Origin: Phialocephala subalpina
Taxonomy: Eukaryota > Ascomycota > Leotiomycetes > Helotiales > Mollisiaceae
Direction: 5' to 3'
NCBI GenBank assembly: GCA_900073065.1
Contig: FJOG01000032.1
Location: 557,054-621,053, forward strand
Length of the DNA: 64,000 nt
Below are positions 11,269 to 22,180 of this stretch, piece by piece (within the stretch, counting starts at the first letter, position 1; the number at the start of each line of letters is the position of its first letter). Made by a program: the position numbers and the translations under genes. The notes under the pieces are model-generated. The model had not been told where the DNA came from. It did no database searches and saw nothing but the letters and a program-made list of their open reading frames with translations.

Positions 11269-13014
11269 ATTAATCGTTCAAAGTGGGAAATTGAGCAAAT
11301 CTTTGGTTGAAGAGAGAAAGGTTGAATACTTATAGCATGCAGCGATCAAATCCTGTACGGATTTATGCCGGTACTTTACCCGCTGGTTGCAGTAGGTGGG
11401 ATGGAGAGTCAGAGGCTCGCAGATTCTTGGATAAACTCGCCCGTGGGGAAAGTGTCGCTGGAAGATTGACCCGAAGGCACTCGGCGCGGGGAAATTTTCC
11501 CCTTGGAGAATCTTGGAGGAAGCTTGGGTGCCACGTGTCGAAGTTTGAAGGCACGACTTACCCTTTGGAGTCCCAGAAGGGAAATTGTGAAGATACAAAG
11601 TTTTATGGTTGTACCAAAAAGATGGGACGTTGAGAGGCTCACGAGAAGCTCATCAGGTCAGGAGGTTAACCTTACTGCCTCAGGTTCAAGCGCACGTGCT
11701 AGGCCTACTTTTCGCCTTTTGACATTTCGAACATTTTGAATCTCAAATGTTCTCTGCCACCAGCTGCCGTCCGTCAATTCCCGACGTTTCAAATGCCGCG
11801 ACACGACGCCTAGTCGTATTCTTAGCCATGCAGGACTTCCTCCCGTGGCCTTGGAAGAGATGGAACCGGGCTGGCCATCTTCCTTCAATTTGAGCGTTTA
11901 CATAGACGACTCGAAGGATTGATTCAAACAATTAGACGACACCTATGTTCCACAATCTACAAAGCCCCGTCTTGCAACAATCTAAGAAGACGCGTCACGA
12001 GCAGGAATCTCACCCGTGGGTGTCGAGTCGGAAATCCCAACTTGTACGGAGGTAGCCGAGCCGTGTCCATCAATCGAATCGGAAACCCTCCTGGAGTCGA
12101 ACACCAGCGAGTCTACAATAGCACTTTCTGAGAAGTTCATGAGAAACAGGCCAAATAAAGTTTGACAAGCAACACCTCGATGTTCCAGGATGATTTCATC
12201 GTCAGTCTCCAACATCACGTCTGTTGGCGGTGGAACATGTTGCTCTCACATGGCTGAAGTCTTCCGTCCAGCCCATGCTTTCCAGATCCTTGGGTCCAGA
12301 CTTTGTGCATCCGTGCATCACGATCGATCCGGTCTTACCGAGTAATCGAGAATCTGTGCATCGATCCCATGGAGGTCCGCTCAGGGGCTTCCTTTATCAT
12401 TCGGATTCAGCACTACTCGAATAAACCGCTTTCGTTCCTGCAGACGCCCTCATCCATCCTCTCTTTTGATCCCAGGTCATATATCGAAGAGTGGACCAGT
12501 AGCAGTCTACAGGACCATACTTGAATATATACTCTGGTAAAGTTTCTTATCAACCTGTATAATCGTCCCAAGTAACGTTCAAGAATCCCCGTCTCCTCAC
12601 GTTATTTTGCGGCGTGGCGTTCATCCCAAATCCATGTGACAGGGACGGTGGCGTCTGGCTCGAATTACAACTACGCCTATTCTGATATCGCAGGGCTCAA
12701 TAGCGCTGAGCTAATCGTTTACTAATGATTCAGATGTCCACTCAGCCGCTTATCACAACGCCTCATGCACCAGATGTGAGAGTAGTGACTACCGAGTGAG
12801 GAAACCCTTCATTGTGGCTGCCGAACTGCAATGCCAACGTTCGAATCTACGAATGGCAGCGGCCGACTCTGCAAGGGCCATCTCGGCCCAAGTCCACACG
12901 GCGGGAACTTTCTGATCACCTAAATATCCATGCGGTCTCTTTGCTTTTCTGTAGTTCGTACCTCCCTTTCGTCACCCTGTGCTGCCAAGCGGACTTCGAG
13001 TTGGCTGTGCCAAC
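11269..13014. other. intergenic stretch between divergent genes
   Basis: About 1.7 kb between the aldo-keto reductase start (11268, minus) and the SAT4-type gene start (13015, plus). Many short frames exist on both strands, but none has a family signature or paired splice sites. It should contain both promoters. Confidence 0.45.
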
Positions 13015-14424
13015 ATGGCGAATTCTGAGTACAATGGAGATCAGCTCGTTGCTGTTGCCGCACTGTTCTTGAGTCTTACATACATTTCAGTCCTTCTTCG
13101 ATGTTATGTCAGAGCTAGAATCACGAAATGTTTCCAATTGGATGACTGGTTGATGGTCATTTCGCAAGTGGGTGAGGTCTATTGTACAAAAATATAGAGA
13201 CTGACAACTACAGGTTATTTTCACCTTATCCTGCTCATTCATTCTTCGCGGAGTTCATTATGGCATGGGAAGGCACAACTCCACACTTTCCCAGGAGAAC
13301 CAGATCCAGTCGTTGAAGGTATGGCGCGATATTGCATCCAATTTGGCACTTGATGTGCTGTCTTGGCATCAAGTACTGACCACCAACTAAGTATCAAGCC
13401 TTCGCAACCCTCTCCTACGTCGCCAACATGATGTTCATCAAACTCAGCATCGCCATCTTCCTCCTCCGAATCGCCGTCGAACGTCCCTACATCTGGATCC
13501 TCCGCATCAGCATGATCGTGGTAGCAGTATGGTCCGTCGCCATCTTCATCTACGACCTTTTCCAATGCATACCAGTTGCAGCTCAATGGGACACTACAAT
13601 CAAGAACGCGAAATGTGACTCGGGCGGAAGTTTCGCTGCGGCGGCGTATTCGATCAGTGTGATGACTATTGTAACGGATTGGTTGTATGCGTTGTTACCG
13701 ATTCCGATGATTTGGAGTGTGCAAATGAGCGTACAGGCTAAAGCGACTGTGGTCTTCGTCTTGAGTCTTGGTGTCTTGTACGTCTCTCTCTCAATCAAGT
13801 TCCAGTCTCCGACAGCTGACAGCCAATAATCTAGTGCCAGTATAGCTACTCTCATACGATTGAAATACATCGTTGAGCTCACCGTCATCTCGGACGTCCT
13901 CTGTAAGTCCTCTTCCTTCTGCCTCACGCCACGCGTCCCGGTTCTTCTCGCATTGCATATCATGTCTCTGTGCTAACAAGCTCAAAGTCACAGGCACAAC
14001 AGCCATGGTCTGGACGCTCGTCGAACCCGGCGTAGCCATAACCGCCGCCTCACTCATCACCATCCGACCCCTCCTCCGCTCCTTCAACCTTGCAGGCTTC
14101 GAAAGCGATCCCTCTCATAATTGCTATACCGACTCCCGTCACACACATATCTCACTACGCAACGATATCCCTGATGAAAACTGGAATACAAGCACGGTTT
14201 CTAGTGGAGGGATAGAGTTGAATAAAGTCAGTACCAAAAGTCCGGTAGAAAGGCTAAAGGGGAGCATCAACCAGGTTCGGCACGTAGGGAGCATGGAAAT
14301 AAGGGATGCAGATGCGGGGAGTGAGGAGTATATACTGGAGGGTAATGATGAGGGGATTAGGAGGACGGTTCATGTTAGGGTTGAGCATGATAGAGCGAGT
14401 AAGATGGGCACGCCGAATGGCTAG
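13015..14424 (+). CDS. SAT4/rhodopsin-domain integral membrane protein, 5 exons
   Basis: Exons 13015-13167, 13214-13318, 13392-13777, 13835-13902 and 13988-14424 join in phase to 382 residues. The order is typical of the fungal PTH11-like/SAT4 family: a first helix (LVAVAALFLSLTYISVLLR), CYVRARITKCFQLDDWLMV, then helices with YVANMMFIKLSIAIFLLRI, the loop FQCIPVAAQWD, IVTDWLYALLPIPMIW and RLKYIVELT. Seven membrane segments are expected. No CFEM domain precedes them. The C-terminal tail of about 110 residues is hydrophilic and variable, probably cytoplasmic. Family members are plasma-membrane proteins, some acting as receptors; ligand and role here are unknown. An upstream GTG-initiated extension from 12979 is open but not needed. 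Confidence 0.88.
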
Positions 14425-14552
14425 AGTGAGTTTATCGAAATAAAATCAAGCGCTCAAAATCACCTTTCCACATCTGACATTTTTGTCTCACAGGACTCCT
14501 TCCATCGTAGTCTAGAAACCACTTTCCTCGAAGCCTATCTTTTCTCGATATC

Positions 14553-15467
14553 TCAAGCCATCCAAATTTCCGACTCCATCCCAACAAACAACCACTCATC
14601 CACATCCTCTGCAAATGGCCCCATCACCACCCCAAGCTCAGGCAACACCTTGAGCCCCGCCATCTCAACTTCCTCCAAATAATCCCCAAGGTGTTCGTCT
14701 ACCGCATCACGCATATTCTCAACCAGCTTACGCCCTTCCTCACCTTGCTTATCCGCATCCTGGATCACGATCCAAACGTTTAATTGCGACGCCCCACACG
14801 AAGCTAAGGCATGAACAATCTCCACCAACGCCTCCGCCTCCTTTCTCATCCATGGCCGAGGCGCATCCATCAACGTGGGAGAGAAAAGCACAGCCACAAG
14901 ATCGACATCTTCATCTACAACTCTATGAAGATTCAAATGATGAACCACCGGCAGCGGCATACCATTACTCCCAGGTAGAACATGACTCTTGACGAACTGC
15001 AAATCAGTCTTGGGAATGAGATACATATTATAAAACCCCTTCCGATATCTGGTCTTAGCTACTTCGCGAGATTCGTAGCAAGTGGTCAAAAGAGGGACGG
15101 GGCTCTTCTGAGGATGGAAGGAGAGTGCTGACCAAGGTGTACGGGAGGAAGCTTCGAGGGAGATGGTTCGGGATGGTTGACAGGTCAGTGCGTGGTTCCA
15201 AATTTGAAGGCGGAGTTCTGTGGGGAGTTTGGAGAATTTGGGGAAGGAGGGTGTGGATTGCGATGAACAGAGAGCCGATGGTTTGGGTGTTGATTTGATG
15301 ACGGCTGCGGACTTTTGTGCTAGTGTTGATGACAGAGTGAAGACGAGGTTGTTGTCTTCTTCGTGTATTGATGGGCTTCCTGGGTCGGAAGGTGAGTGGG
15401 AGGGTGGTGGCTCCCATCGTGAATGTCGGCCTGAGCCGAAGAATGTGGTGTGTTGGATGGTTGTCAT
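14553..15467 (-). CDS. 2EXR domain-containing protein (intact copy)
   Basis: 304 residues, single exon, start MTTIQHTTFFGSGRHSRWEP. Residues 1-75 are disordered (Ser/Pro-rich). The 2EXR hallmark follows at about 76-90 (FPKFSKLPTELRLQIWNHAL), then VPLLTTCYESREVAKTRYRK and HHLNLHRVVDEDVDLVAVLF. The 2EXR domain is very common in filamentous ascomycetes but its biochemical role is unknown. This is the only complete copy among four 2EXR loci between 14.5 and 24.1 kb, and it is divergent from the broken copy starting at 15791. No signal peptide or membrane helix is seen. Confidence 0.85.
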   Translation of the reverse strand: MTTIQHTTFFGSGRHSRWEPPPSHSPSDPGSPSIHEEDNNLVFTLSSTLAQKSAAVIKSTPKPSALCSSQSTPSFPKFSKLPTELRLQIWNHALTCQPSRTISLEASSRTPWSALSFHPQKSPVPLLTTCYESREVAKTRYRKGFYNMYLIPKTDLQFVKSHVLPGSNGMPLPVVHHLNLHRVVDEDVDLVAVLFSPTLMDAPRPWMRKEAEALVEIVHALASCGASQLNVWIVIQDADKQGEEGRKLVENMRDAVDEHLGDYLEEVEMAGLKVLPELGVVMGPFAEDVDEWLFVGMESEIWMA

Positions 15468-15790
15468 TTCTGCTGGGTCTAAACGGATAGATGATCCGTC
15501 CAGTGGTTATCGAGGATGCTGGCTGAGACGCAAGACCCGTATCATCAACTACGAGGAAGATCTTTAAAGGGGTTGCTCGAAGCGATCCTTGATAGGCGAG
15601 GTCTTTCCAGATGCAACTGGAGTTTAACCTCGAACGTCCCCGCCCTTCTCCGAAGTTTCTTGCAGACACCCGTTTTCTATCGCAAAGAGATATTGGCTCA
15701 TTCGCCTGCAGCTCCATTTGACAAGGATATCTTATATAGTTTCGCAGCCAAATCCTTTCTACGATCTTTCTTCATCTGACACCATCAGCC

Positions 15791-18021
15791 ATGGCACCTC
15801 CAGACATCAAGAAGAATCCCTCAGTCTCGGGTGCTTCATCCTCGAAATAAACGACAGCCCGCGACATGAAAGATCAGACACAGGGCGGGAATGAAGACTT
15901 TGGTTCTGAAGGTTCGGGAACTGCACCATTGAAGGGCTTTTCCTCATTCGCAAAACTCCCCAATGAGCTCCAGCTCGAGATCTGGCGATATGTTCTCCAA
16001 CACACTCAGATTATCGAGGTGCGCCGCCAAGACCATCCCCGGAAGTACAATGCAAGGAAAGAGCCCACTGTCCTTCTTTCCACCTGCAAAGACTCTCGTG
16101 AAGTTGCCCTCGCCTTGGAAAATGCCAACGTACGCCTAGGAAATCTTTGTGAGCGCGCAGTACCTTTCAAGCCGCATCGAGACATCCTACTCCTGACGAC
16201 TCACGAGTGGCGAGGAGTGGATCTTGATGAGAACTGGGAACTAATCAACCAACGTAGCCAGGAAAATCCATTCAGCATTAAGGAAGATAACATCTGAACC
16301 TTGGCGGTATACTTCTCTCCAGTAAACACGAGCGAGAGGGTTGTTGCTGCGGAATTGGGTGATTTGCAAAAGAATATCGGCCTGATGGTATATAGTCACG
16401 GGTTTTAAGTTTGTGCGTTTTTTGGTTAAAATCGCGAAAATTCGCGCTTTCCTCTATTACTCTTTCCTCTTTAAACTACCATTATGCCACCACAACGCAC
16501 TCCTTTGCGCCAAACCAATAGCAATTAGCGCCCTCGAGGTTACGAACTAACTCCTTATAAAAGGGGAAAAATCGAGGGCGCCGCTTTAGCCGGCATATTT
16601 TAAGCTAAAATCGCCGACGTGATAAAGCGCGGCGAGAGTATTATACGCGGTATATTTGCACTCGAAATATTAAGAACTAACGGCGCTTTTTTACCTCGAA
16701 AAAGCCATCCTCCGATTTACAATAAACGAGACTAGCGAACGATACTGCGAGACCTCCGAAAATACCCTAAAAAAACCTTTTAGTACTACCGAGAAAATAT
16801 AAGCCTTATAATAAGTAATACTTACATTAAGAACTTAGTATATTACTATGGGCTTAAGTATTAGCATACTAAAAAGAAACTTAAATTAATAGTAATTATA
16901 GTTGCTAATAAACTTCTTTAGTACCGAGTTAAAGAGCATTAAACCGTTAATAAATAGCGTTAATATATATAGAGTAATAAGTATTCTATAAAGCGGGGTA
17001 AAAATATAAAGCAAGAATAGGTATAAGGGATTCCAACCGATAAATAAAAGCCACAGATAGTCACAATATACAAGAATAAAAAGCAAATAAAAGTAATAGT
17101 TTAGGCAACCTTTTGGGGTAATAGAAAAAGGTATCCTTTATTTATTTTAGAGCGTGACTTCGAGTCTAAAAAGCATAAGTATATTACCGACTTATATATC
17201 CAAGTATTAAAATATTAACTCCTCGAATATTATTACGATGAGCTTATTTTTATACAAGATAACGCCCCTATTTATACTATTAAAAAAGTTAAAGAATAAT
17301 TCGAGGAAAACGGTATAAATACGATTAATTGGCCTCTTTACTCTCCGGATTTTAACCCCATTAAACACGCTTAGTAAGAACTTAAAAAACGAGTCTAAAA
17401 GATATTCCCTGAAGTTATAAATGCTAAAGGGGAATCAAAAGAAGATAAGAAGGCTTTAAAAGAAGCTTTAAAGGCTACTTGGCTTGCTATTCTTGACTCT
17501 TTTTTTAAGTCTTTAGTAGAGAATATACTTAATAGGATTAAAGCTTGCATTAAGGTAAAGGGCTAATATACGAAGTACTAGGGTGGCTAGGGTAGATTTT
17601 GTCTTAAGGGGAAAATATAATTGTTATTTCTTAGCAATTTACTTCAAAAATCAGGGGGATAACTATTAGAATAATTGTTTTGTGTAATAATAAGTCGAAT
17701 AGATTTCTTTGATATTTTCTGGTTAAAGCTTTAACCGCATAGACTTATTGTCTAGTACTGTATAGCGCATTGACCCTCAAGAGACTTTGGATTATCGTCC
17801 AACCAAGGCCAGTTTGGGGCAAAGCTGGAGCAGCCTTCATTGAAAGAATTCGAACCTAGGAGGAGGGCTAGCTGAAGCTATGGAGAAGCCCGGCAAATAA
17901 GGACGTGGAAAGTAAGGGTCTTGATTTTGAGGTACCTGCAATCGAGATTAATGTGATTTCAAGAGGCGAGGCTGTGAAGGACTTTCTCCTTGAGAAGATG
18001 GAGATACTTTCTTTATACTGA
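15791..18021 (+). pseudogene. 2EXR domain gene split by a Tc1/mariner insertion
   Basis: The frame begins at ATG 15791 (context CAGCCATGG). It meets a TAA near 15848-15850 and re-enters at ATG 15866 without a frame change. It shows the 2EXR core FSSFAKLPNELQLEIWRYVL, then VLLSTCKDSREVALALENAN, and an in-frame TGA at 16295. It continues in frame (LAVYFSPVNTSERVVAAELG, then GLMVYSHGF) to the target TA at 16406. If one TA and the element 16408-17745 are removed, the same frame resumes at 17748 (CLVLYSALTLKRLWIIVQPR). It runs through two TAG codons to DFEVPAIEINVISRGEAVKD and a TGA at 18019. All internal stops are one transition from CAG, CAA, CGA or TGG codons. Confidence 0.7.
16408..17745 (+). 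mobile_element. Tc1/mariner-type DNA transposon, RIP-degraded, with TA target duplications
   Basis: The element is about 1338 bp, a normal mariner size. Ends: TA/AGTTTGTGCG on the left (TA at 16406-16407) and CGCATAGACT/TA on the right (TA at 17746-17747). The two 10-bp ends are inverted copies differing at two sites, both transitions. Inside, the plus strand carries the transposase catalytic region in one frame with many stops: FIQDNAPIYTIKKVKE, NGINTINWPLYSPDFNPIKH and ELKKRV near 17250-17395. This is the Tc1/mariner DD(E/D) block (family form: DNAPxH...PxYSPDLNPIEHxW). Upstream is GRPP-like helix-turn-helix debris. The right end also holds a perfect 16-bp palindrome, GGTTAAAGCTTTAACC (17721-17736). 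No active transposase remains. Confidence 0.85.
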
Positions 18022-18336
18022 TGCGGTAATTCTTTCGAAGTCATAGGAGCCCCGCGTAAGATAATGCACCTCAGTCTCTTGGGTTTCATCTTGAGCCTCT
18101 TTGGAATTTGGTTGATCATGAACAACAAATATTTACTCGCCTCGGAGACTACTGATGCTCTTCTTGTCTTGATTTACTTTTTTACTCAAATGGGCAAAAT
18201 TTAAATTAATGTCCGCGTTAAAGATGATGCCTACATAGGCATTCAAAGTCTTTCAATGAGACCGGTTTCATAAAAGCACGAGGAGAGGATAAGGACTGAT
18301 TTCGGCAAAATAGAACGCTTTATTCTTCAAGAATAT

Positions 18337-18880
18337 GTGTTATCACCTGTTTTAACACTTTTGGTATATCAAGAAGACACCCCTCCCTCCCGGGAATTTT
18401 TCGTCTCCAGAGCTTACTTTGAACTTCGGCGCGTCTGCTTGGCACAGCTCGACATAGCAACTCCCAAGAACGGCGAATGGTCCAAGCCTCTCTCAACGGC
18501 GTCAACTCCGAGCTCAACGAGAACGTTCAAACCGTTCCCAAATCTCCCGATTGAACTGAGACTTGAAATTTGGCGACAAGCTCTCACCCTGGATCGTCGA
18601 ATTGCAAGCGTCACGTATCCCATTAGATGTCGGTTATGAGGATGTGTCTAAGCCCTTCTATGGCTATATCTTCAACGCCACTCGAGAACGCCTTCCTCTA
18701 GTCGCTGTTTGTCACGAATCTCGGTCGCTTGTCAAGGACACGACCATCTGGGTCTAGGAAACGTTTCTTGATAACCTGTACATGTCAACCCGGAAAAGGA
18801 TTTGGTACTATTCAAGTTGGGCTGGCTTCGACCTTTTGAACTCGATAAACTCAGTTACGGGAACAGAGAGTTCCACACCG
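18337..18880 (+). pseudogene. 2EXR domain pseudogene, frameshifted
   Basis: One frame (start near 18337, a non-ATG position) carries TFKPFPNLPIELRLEIWRQA, the 2EXR core, and ends at a stop near 18639. A second frame picks up directly with LDVGYEDVSKPFYGYIFNAT, then LPLVAVCHESRSLVKDT. A third frame gives VNPEKDLVLFKLGWLRPFEL and DKLSYGNREF. At least two frameshifts and one TAG (after TIWV, near 18756) break the gene. It lies directly downstream of the mariner-split copy in the same orientation, suggesting a tandem duplication. Confidence 0.7.
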
Positions 18881-18924
18881 GAATGTCAATATGAACGTTT
18901 TCCATTTCCACCTTTGGACCTGAG

Positions 18925-18992
18925 CAGTCGCTGCTCTAACCTGAGCTAAGCCCTGTGTCCTGAGCATGCTAATGAGTCGGCTGTACCATGCT
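18925..18992. repeat. CTGAG-rich cluster 1
   Basis: A run of CCTGAGC / GCTCTAACCTGAGC / CCTGAGCATG units lies just after the 2EXR pseudogene. Similar clusters occur at about 26.5 kb and 29.3 kb. Such short repeated motifs can be subterminal repeats of DNA transposons; no ends were found. Confidence 0.45.
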
Positions 18993-20002
18993 CAAAGGGA
19001 TCCCTTTCTAACCCCCTCGCGAATTGGTTATAATTTCCCTGCCGTCTCTATATAAAATTTTGCCAATGCCTGCTACTTTGAACATAGCCACTTCTTTCAC
19101 CCTATTGACGTTAGGTAGGGAATCTATTCTAGCTCCCTTGTTAACCTTTATAAGGATTCCTCGCAGAGCCGATTTTTGGGGCCCTATCAAATCCGAACCG
19201 CACGAAACGACTTACTTAACTTCATAAATTTCAACTTCGTTATTAATTTATTAAGCAAATTATTTTAATTTTCTTATTCTTATAAAAACTTGAAATTATA
19301 CTCAAATACGTATAATACTTCTCTTATAACGACCACCGACAAATGGCTTCTATATAATTCAAAGGTCCGAAAGAACGATAATACAAATCTTAAGAGGTAT
19401 TAACGTCTAGCGCTCCTATAAATATGTTACTATTTATATACGAGTTGGGGTACCATGAATGCCTCAGGCTGCCAGGTATAAGTTTAACAGACGTTCAGGT
19501 TGGGACAGGGTTATATGATATTAATAGTATTTCGTGGGGTCGCCATCAGGTCCCGGGGTTTTGTTGCCCCGCCTCGCTTCACTAGCCGCCATTCGCGCAA
19601 TAGAGGTTCAGCTTTCTTACTTCAACTTGTTCAGCCCTCACTGCTGCATACAGTACTACCTATGTACACAGTGAATATATAAACCTCCTGTTCTTCCATC
19701 CATTTTTGGACCTTGGTCAATGCAATACTGTGATGACTCCCACGATTGCAACTGAATCCTCCACCTACCAGCTTAACAGATTGACCGCACAGAGATAAGT
19801 TGGGATCCAATTCGATCTACCTGGTTGGTTCTTTTGCACCTCGTCAAAGCGATAAGTACGAAGAGGCTGACACTGCGGGACGTTTCATACTCAGCGGTAC
19901 ACAGCATCGAGCTATTAATAATACTTTAAAAGCCCGATCGTTCCGTGTCCGAGGAGAGCTTGTCTTAGCCCGCTCAGGAACACGTTTTGTCGCTCCGATA
20001 TA
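18993..20002. other. decayed intergenic region upstream of the HET gene
   Basis: About 1 kb, moderately AT-rich around 19210-19440, with no supported gene. A TATA-like GTGAATATATAAACC near 19670-19684 could serve the HET gene at 20003. Confidence 0.4.
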
Positions 20003-22180
20003 ATGGACCGATACCAATATAAACCGCTGTCTTCAAGCGGCAAACAGATCCGACTCGTGGTGGTACACCCCCGCGTGCCATCCCGCCCCGAGGAGATCCG
20101 GGTGACCATCTTCGAAACTCCCCTGGAAGCTGAACACCGTGTCTGGCCAACCTTTATGGCTTTATCGTACGTGTGGGGAGATACGAACGATAGACGAGAT
20201 CTGACAGTTGTCGACTTAAAGGACGAGCCGGGCTCCGACCACCTTGCCTCCCCCAAGTGTCTCTCAGTAACTGCCAATCTAGTGGAAGCACTGACACACC
20301 GTCCATGGCCTGATAAACACTGCATCCTCTGGATCGATGCCATCTGTATAAACCAGGAGGATTTGGATGAACGATCAGAGCAGGTGAAGTTAATGGCAGA
20401 GATATATTCGTCGGCGTCGCAAGTGCACGCGTGGCTCGGCCCGCCTACGCATGATAGCAACTTGGCTATGAACTTGCTGCACCGTATCAGCGACTCGATC
20501 GATGTAGACTGGACGTCGTTCGAAATCCGCACCAAGGATTCACAATGGAGCAGGGAGAGCACCTCGGCTCACATGTACTTCCAGCTTCTTCTGGATCTGC
20601 ACTTCAACCTGCCCTGGGACGGCCCAGAATCCCAAGCACTCGAGAGCCTGCTCAACCGGCCATGGTTCGAGAGGCTATGGATCCGGCAGGAAGTCACTCT
20701 CGGGGCAGATCGCGCCGTCTTGATATGCGGGTCCGCGTCTCTCCACTGGTCAGCGTTCCGAAAGGCAGCCGTTTTTCTGAATAAGAAGAGCATGGACCCC
20801 AACCACCCACGATTTGAGCGCTGGAGGGCGAGGATTGCGCTCGTGGCCGATAGCTGCATACATAGCAAGACATGGCTTGGGCAGCTGCTCCGCCAGATGC
20901 AGCGGACGGCGTGCACGGATCCCCGCGATAGAGTCTACGGGATCCTGGGCATTTTACCGCCCGAGTGGAAAGGCTTGGCGGCCAAGATACGGCCCGACTA
21001 CCGGAAGCCCGTCGTATGGGTCTACCAGGAGCTCCTCCTTGCCGAGATGACGGTGACGGGCCGGGCTGACTTATTGTCGGAGTGTCTCATGCCCAAAGCC
21101 TCCACCACCCCGCCCTGGAGTCCCTCTTGGGTGCCGAATTGGACTGTGAGGCGGGAGTGGGACCTGACCATGACGCAGCAGTGCGCCGATGGCCAGTCGG
21201 CCGTGGCGGCGTTCTGCCCTCCCACGGATCAAGGAACGTTGCGGATCAAGGGCGTCCTCGTCGCCACGATAGTCGACACGCTGGAATTCCCATCACTCAT
21301 CGTCGACACGAAAGAGAACAGGAACGACAATGTCGCGGAGCAGCCTCTGCCTCTGCCCCCCGTAGTGGCTCTTATCAAGGAGGTCGCGGCGAAGCTCGAT
21401 CTCTCCGATACAGCACATTACCGCCCATCACGGGGCAGTACCGTCCTGGAAGCGCTCTGCTATGCATTCTCGGGCGGTGGCCATCTCACGGATCACCTTT
21501 CGGACGAGGTGATCAACAACCACACGCCAAGCATGGCACAGTTCAAGCGCTTGGTCGAGTTCGCGCTCGAATATAATCACGACGACGCGTCCGCTCTAGA
21601 ACGCTACGCACACTTCAGAGCAGACGTCCTGATATGCACGGGACATATGGTCCCCGCCTGCAAGGAGCGCGCGCTGCTCATCACAAGGGAAGGCTACGTC
21701 GGGGCCGGGCCCGCAGCTGCACAACCTGGAGACAAGATCGCCGTGATGCCAGGGTGTATGCGGCCCTTAGTCCTGCGGCCACAAAAGAGGTTGGGGGATT
21801 TAACCACCACGAGCGACACTGAATATGATACCAACACATACACCGTCGTCGGGCCCTGCAATGCGCACGGCTTGAATTGGGGAGAAGCCTTGCTCGGCCC
21901 CCTACCGGATGACATGACTTTTATCTGGAGCCCTTCTAGATCATCCGGGGACGTGGGTCCCGAGTTCAGAAACAGTCACACGGGAGAGGAGACTGTAGCA
22001 GACCCCCGGATTGACTGGGATTTGCTGAAAACCGACAGCAAGGAACGTTCGTTCGTGCAGAGAGAGGCGACGGTGGCGGAGTTTATTTTTGGGGCAGATG
22101 AGGTAACATACTATAGGAGGCCGGATGCGGAATACTTTGAAAGGAAGGGCGTTGCGTTGCGGAATCTCGATTTTGTGTAG
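20003..22180 (+). CDS. HET domain protein (heterokaryon-incompatibility type), intact
   Basis: 725 residues, single exon, start MDRYQYKPLSSSGKQIRLVV. The N-terminal third is a HET domain: TFMALSYVWGDTNDRRDLTV (about 49-68), a basic/Thr stretch, then ILWIDAICINQEDLDERSEQ and MAEIYSSASQVHAWLGPP (about 110-155). The rest is the long variable region usual in the family, with DPRDRVYGILGILPPEW near 305. The LG.A....V conserved end typical of HET effectors is present in partial form near the C-terminus (EALLGPLPDDMTF). HET domains trigger regulated cell death when allelic or non-allelic partners differ; the partner here is unknown. GC content and third positions are high, so this gene has escaped RIP. 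Confidence 0.92.
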   Translation: MDRYQYKPLSSSGKQIRLVVVHPRVPSRPEEIRVTIFETPLEAEHRVWPTFMALSYVWGDTNDRRDLTVVDLKDEPGSDHLASPKCLSVTANLVEALTHRPWPDKHCILWIDAICINQEDLDERSEQVKLMAEIYSSASQVHAWLGPPTHDSNLAMNLLHRISDSIDVDWTSFEIRTKDSQWSRESTSAHMYFQLLLDLHFNLPWDGPESQALESLLNRPWFERLWIRQEVTLGADRAVLICGSASLHWSAFRKAAVFLNKKSMDPNHPRFERWRARIALVADSCIHSKTWLGQLLRQMQRTACTDPRDRVYGILGILPPEWKGLAAKIRPDYRKPVVWVYQELLLAEMTVTGRADLLSECLMPKASTTPPWSPSWVPNWTVRREWDLTMTQQCADGQSAVAAFCPPTDQGTLRIKGVLVATIVDTLEFPSLIVDTKENRNDNVAEQPLPLPPVVALIKEVAAKLDLSDTAHYRPSRGSTVLEALCYAFSGGGHLTDHLSDEVINNHTPSMAQFKRLVEFALEYNHDDASALERYAHFRADVLICTGHMVPACKERALLITREGYVGAGPAAAQPGDKIAVMPGCMRPLVLRPQKRLGDLTTTSDTEYDTNTYTVVGPCNAHGLNWGEALLGPLPDDMTFIWSPSRSSGDVGPEFRNSHTGEETVADPRIDWDLLKTDSKERSFVQREATVAEFIFGADEVTYYRRPDAEYFERKGVALRNLDFV

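Noticed and set aside
20569..20916. Minus-strand frame inside the HET gene at 20 kb
   Set aside because: Shadow of the GC-rich HET coding frame.
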